This document shows, piece after piece, positions 60,606 to 64,000 of a stretch of 64,000 bases of DNA. Source of the stretch: Sclerodactyla briareus (taxonomy: Eukaryota; Echinodermata; Holothuroidea; Dendrochirotida; Sclerodactylidae); assembly GCA_026419785.1 (NCBI GenBank), contig JAODTK010001699.1:248001-312000 (forward strand), in the 5' to 3' direction. The position numbers and the translations under genes are program-made. The notes under the pieces are model-generated. The model saw nothing but the letters and a program-made list of their open reading frames with translations, searched no databases and was not told the DNA's origin. How positions within the stretch are numbered: the stretch's first letter is position 1; every line of letters starts with the position of its first letter.

Positions 60606-61102
60606 AGCCGCGTTTCCATGCACGCGGGGCGGGCGGCGGACGTCTAAAATCGCTCATCGTATTTTCAATGGAAGCCTTCCATGACGCTGGCGAGCGGGCA
60701 AGGGAAGGTATTTGTTTTTCGTTTTGTTAATCCGCGCGTGGTTATTTCGTAATCGATTTTCCCTTGCATCTTAACGGCTTGTAGCCCGATAAATGAGAGT
60801 GAGGGACCAATTTATGTTTCAATAATTTCCAAACAACATTCATAACTGTTTCAACACTAGGATGAGCGTCATACAGATTGTCTATATTTTTAACGGTCAG
60901 ACACATATTTGAACACATATTTACTGTTGGAACCATTGCTAGTCAAGTAATTTGCTAATTAAATCTTCAAAACCTGTCAATTGTTGAAGTTTTAATAGTG
61001 GCTGTGATCGTTGCATTTTGAAAAATGGTTTCGAAAATGAACACCGGTGTTAGGTTTAAACACTAGTATGCGTCCGGTGTTTGATAAATAATTAATAATT
61101 AA

Positions 61103-61133
<31 letters not shown>

Positions 61134-61331
61134 TAATAATTAATAATAATAATATAATAACGATATACTAATAACGTAGGCTAGTAGGTTCTAATATAGC
61201 GCAGATACACACTAAAAAGTGGGAAGAGGTGCGTGACTCGAGAAAACGCCCGCCGCCCACGTGCATATAAACGAGCTTCCAGAAACGCCGCCGCCCCGCC
61301 CGCCTGCCCGCCCGCGTGCATGAAAGCGGCT
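60606..61331. mobile_element. GC-rich fold-back element, ~726 bp
   Basis: Left end AGCCGCGTTTCCATGCACGC, GGGGCGGGCGG; right end is its complement, CGCCCGCGTGCATGAAAGCG, GCT. Within each ~100-bp end the TTTCCATGCACG..GGGCGG motif occurs twice as a subterminal repeat. The middle is AT-rich with a TAA microsatellite and no ORF. Flanks (TTAATACTG / TTATTGCAG) could be a blurred target duplication. Confidence 0.7.
61085..61160. repeat. (TAA)n microsatellite
   Basis: Roughly 25 imperfect TAA units inside the fold-back element. Confidence 0.9.
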
Positions 61332-61390
61332 TTATTGCAGCAGATAACCTAAAGGTTACTCTGTCGTTCAAAACCCATGCAAATAATGGC

Positions 61391-61571
61391 ATCGACCCCC
61401 AGAAGACGTGATCACCCAAGAAAAGGTGCCCTCACTGGTTCACCTACCTAATGACAAGATAATGCACTCGATAAAAACAGCGCAAAATCTTCTACTGGGC
61501 AGTAAAGAGGATTTTGTAGTGAAAAATTATAGTTGCTTACTGTTTGGATACAGCCCTTATAGTTCAAGGTA
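61391..61571 (+). CDS. possible exon of an unrecognised protein
   Basis: The frame VITQEKVPSLVHLPNDKIMH and KTAQNLLLGSKEDFVVKNYS, LLFGYSPYSSR is followed by a good GTATGT donor at 61570. ATG candidates lie at 61391 (other frame) and within the exon. The residue mix is convincing for a real exon, but I know no matching family and did not find its partner exon. Confidence 0.35.
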
Positions 61572-64000
61572 TGTAAGAATTTTATTCCGAAACTTTATTT
61601 CTAGAACTTATTTCTTGTTTAATAACAACTTTTATCTTATATTTGATATCTGAAGTAAAAGGTCTGCTATGTTGTTGTAGCCGTAAAGACCGCGCTGACG
61701 ACTTTGTGAGTAATTGTTCGTCACTTGCCTTTTTCAACACTACAATTGAATATTGTCGGTCGAATTTTTTTGGTGCGAATTCGTCTTCTGAATGATAATT
61801 ATTGAACATGTAACATAATTAGGTGGTTATTTATCCAGTTAAGCGCACCTCAAACAAACGCGCCGTAACAAGCCGCAAGGTGGTGTTCTGATCGGCTGCT
61901 CATATTGTACAAAATTGATAGTGTCCATTGTTAGAGCGAGGCAGTAAGTTAGCTAATTGGAAAATTCCCTTTTTCACCAGGTGCGCATTGCCCGGTTTAT
62001 ATGTACCCGTTCCTACTAGCGCCGTATCATTCGAGGACAACCTCAAGCGCTTCTCAGATATTATCCTGATCATTAGTGACTTTGTCATCATCCCCACACT
62101 TTACAATGCGCAACACCTCTATTCGCTCCCGAGCCCGAACGGTGTCTCACTCACGTGCCCTCCCTGGGACTCCCAATAGTTGCTCTACACTCAGCGCAAA
62201 CTACGAAGTTACTCCAGTCACCTCAAATCTGCACATGGTACCGCACAAGCTGGTGGGACGAGGCCATGTGAAAAGCACTGCCCAAGGGCGCACCAGTTTT
62301 CAGTCCATCGACCACATTCAAAACCCGCAACCTTTTCATCACAAGCCTATTTGATTTGCCGAACTGAGCCATTAGACGCTTCTTTAACTAGTTTATCATC
62401 AATATCCCGAATTAATCCGAAATTCAGGACCAAGTGCAATATTGCAGGTTGTTTCTTTCAGTCTGAGATATATTCTGCATATTGCAGATGGGTAATGGTA
62501 GTGGCATAGCTGGAAATTTGTCCAATTTAAACTTTGTGTGGTTCTGATTTGTAGTAGCCATTATTTCCCAGCGTTTATACTACTTTCGGTTCAGAAAATC
62601 AAATGAGCATACGGCAAACAGGTTTTAAAAACTTGGATGAAGGATGACATTTTACTCTGTAGAGACACATCAATATTGGTGTCGCAGCTGTGGCTACCCG
62701 AACAATAATACCATTCCTACAATCATTGACTACGTGTCTTCATTAGCCCATGCTTTCATGGATAGTCCTTTTGAAGTAATGTAATAAAGAAAGGTATCAT
62801 AATTTCCATGCTTGTTTTTTTTGTAGCTGATAACCCTAATGCATATCTCAATCCAGATTATTATTTGCCGCATTAGGTCATCTTTATTTTCTATTGGACG
62901 TCTGGGTGTTTTTTTTTCAGACCGCCTGTCATGGATTAACAGGGCGACTTTCCAATCTGTTGTTCAACGGGTCCTAGAGAACACACCGTCAACATACGAC
63001 CCTATCATATTCAGAATAACACTTCTATCATCGCCCATCATTTTCCATTTTTATATGGGCGTCTCTACAAGGCATTGGGCCATCACTTTCCTCATCGGTC
63101 CCGAAGGGCCGGATGAATTATTTGTAGTCCTTGCTATTTCACCTAAGTTTACTGTTGCTGGTTGCCATACAACGTGGTGCTATGGTAACCATAGTGGTGG
63201 TTTTGGAACTATCCACTGAGGGGCACCCATTGGTGGGGTACCCAGGGTGCCGGGTGGATCCACAATGAGGTTGCACTCGCAAAAGTGATCCGTTTGTGTT
63301 GGTGTGTGTGTGTTCGTTTGCGTGTCCGTCAGATTTTTTGATGGTTTTCGCAAATATCTCCATTTTGGAGTTGCTGAACAGTGACATTTTGCCAACGCTT
63401 GAAATAGTAGTCCTGACACACTTGGTTGCTCGCAAATTAGAGACGGAACTATCAAAGGAATTGGGAATTTAGGAGGCAAAAGACCAATTTTGTTGGGGGG
63501 CAAATTTCTCTCATTTTTCCAGTTTTTTTTTCACCCACTATTATTCAAGATAGTCCTCTTATACCAATGGCTGGATGATTTCCAAACTTTGTTAGAAATG
63601 AAATAAGGCACAATCACCATTTTACATGCAATCAGCCCAAATTACCAAAAATGTCAATTTTAGGGGGGGGGGGAATAATTTTTTGTCAAATTTTAGAATT
63701 CTGAAAATCTGTTCAGTTTTGGTATATTTAGAGATTGGGAGTATTGGAATATTTCAAATTTCAGAGAAGGTACAAAGTATCAAAACCAAGGGATTCCCCA
63801 ACATAATGCTGGTACATTTTTTCTGAAAGTTCCATGAATATGAAGATTTTTTGGGAAATGGCTGTTTTTTCAGACATATTTTTGATAATTGTGTCCTTTT
63901 AGCAACTCGTGAAAAAGGTAGCAAGTGGCAACAAATTAATAGTTCCACATTTGCCGATGAGATCTGCAACTCCGGGGATTGCCCTCTTGTTATTATTTTT
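61572..64000. other. no recognisable gene
   Basis: Frames at 62076-62509 and 62839-63219 show no domain. A palindromic stretch GTTGCCATACAACGTGGTGC..TATGGTAACC lies at 63160-63190, and a 10-G run at 63663. Confidence 0.4.

Noticed and set aside
63139-63503. Overlapping minus frames of ~100 residues near the right edge
   Set aside because: They cover a palindromic repeat-like stretch (GGTTACCATAGCACCACG) and microsatellite-like TGTG sequence; no domain.

Overview
This window looks like nuclear DNA of an invertebrate animal, most likely a marine one. The evidence is a multi-exon gene with GT-AG introns, dense interspersed and tandem repeats, fragments of CR1-like and other non-LTR retrotransposons, and many short DNA transposons. 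There is no bacterial gene layout, rRNA, CRISPR array or clear tRNA gene. Tandem-core elements with hairpin ends and a GACA-type microsatellite resemble elements known from oysters and sea urchins, but the species cannot be named from this alone.

The one gene I can identify with confidence is cytosolic aspartate aminotransferase (GOT1), on the minus strand. Eight exons are spread from about 39.9 kb down to about 4.05 kb. The first exon was not found and probably lies further right or outside the window. All eight exons keep plausible splice sites (one acceptor is unclear) and every catalytic motif I checked. Almost every exon nevertheless needs one or more single-base shifts to read through. 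With similar indel noise in the minisatellites, this suggests an uncorrected long-read assembly rather than a dead gene, and it means open reading frames here cannot be taken at face value.

Layout. 0-4 kb, downstream of GOT1: a LINE fragment, two inverted copies of a ~0.4 kb MITE and a 17-bp tandem array. 4-40 kb: the GOT1 gene. Its introns hold a ~3 kb, 30-bp minisatellite (6.6-9.6 kb) between two copies of a ~0.6 kb MITE, a LINE C-terminal fragment (15.65-16.25 kb), several tandem-core elements (13.3-14.6, 19.0-20.7, 24.0-24.6, 25.4-26.0, 29.8-31.2, 38.8-39.5 kb), a degenerate telomere-like array (26.3 kb), a recent tandem duplication carrying a TATA-like box and an unrecognised ORF on the opposite strand (26.5-28.6 kb), and a ~93-bp minisatellite (34.1-36.5 kb). 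41.7-47.0 kb: a segmental tandem duplication broken by insertions. 48.2-49.4 kb: a long fold-back inverted repeat. 50.1-51.4 kb: a non-autonomous hAT transposon with 8-bp target duplications. 52.6-54.5 kb: a degraded CR1-like LINE. 54.5-64 kb: ORFs I cannot assign, several GC-rich repeat families, another fold-back element (60.6-61.3 kb) and one possible exon (61.4-61.6 kb).

No retroviral, LTR or Polinton-like element was recognised. The most unusual items are the duplicated promoter-plus-ORF unit inside a GOT1 intron, the 30-bp minisatellite with recurring variant monomers carrying an octamer-like motif, and the number of tandem-core/hairpin-end element families in one locus.
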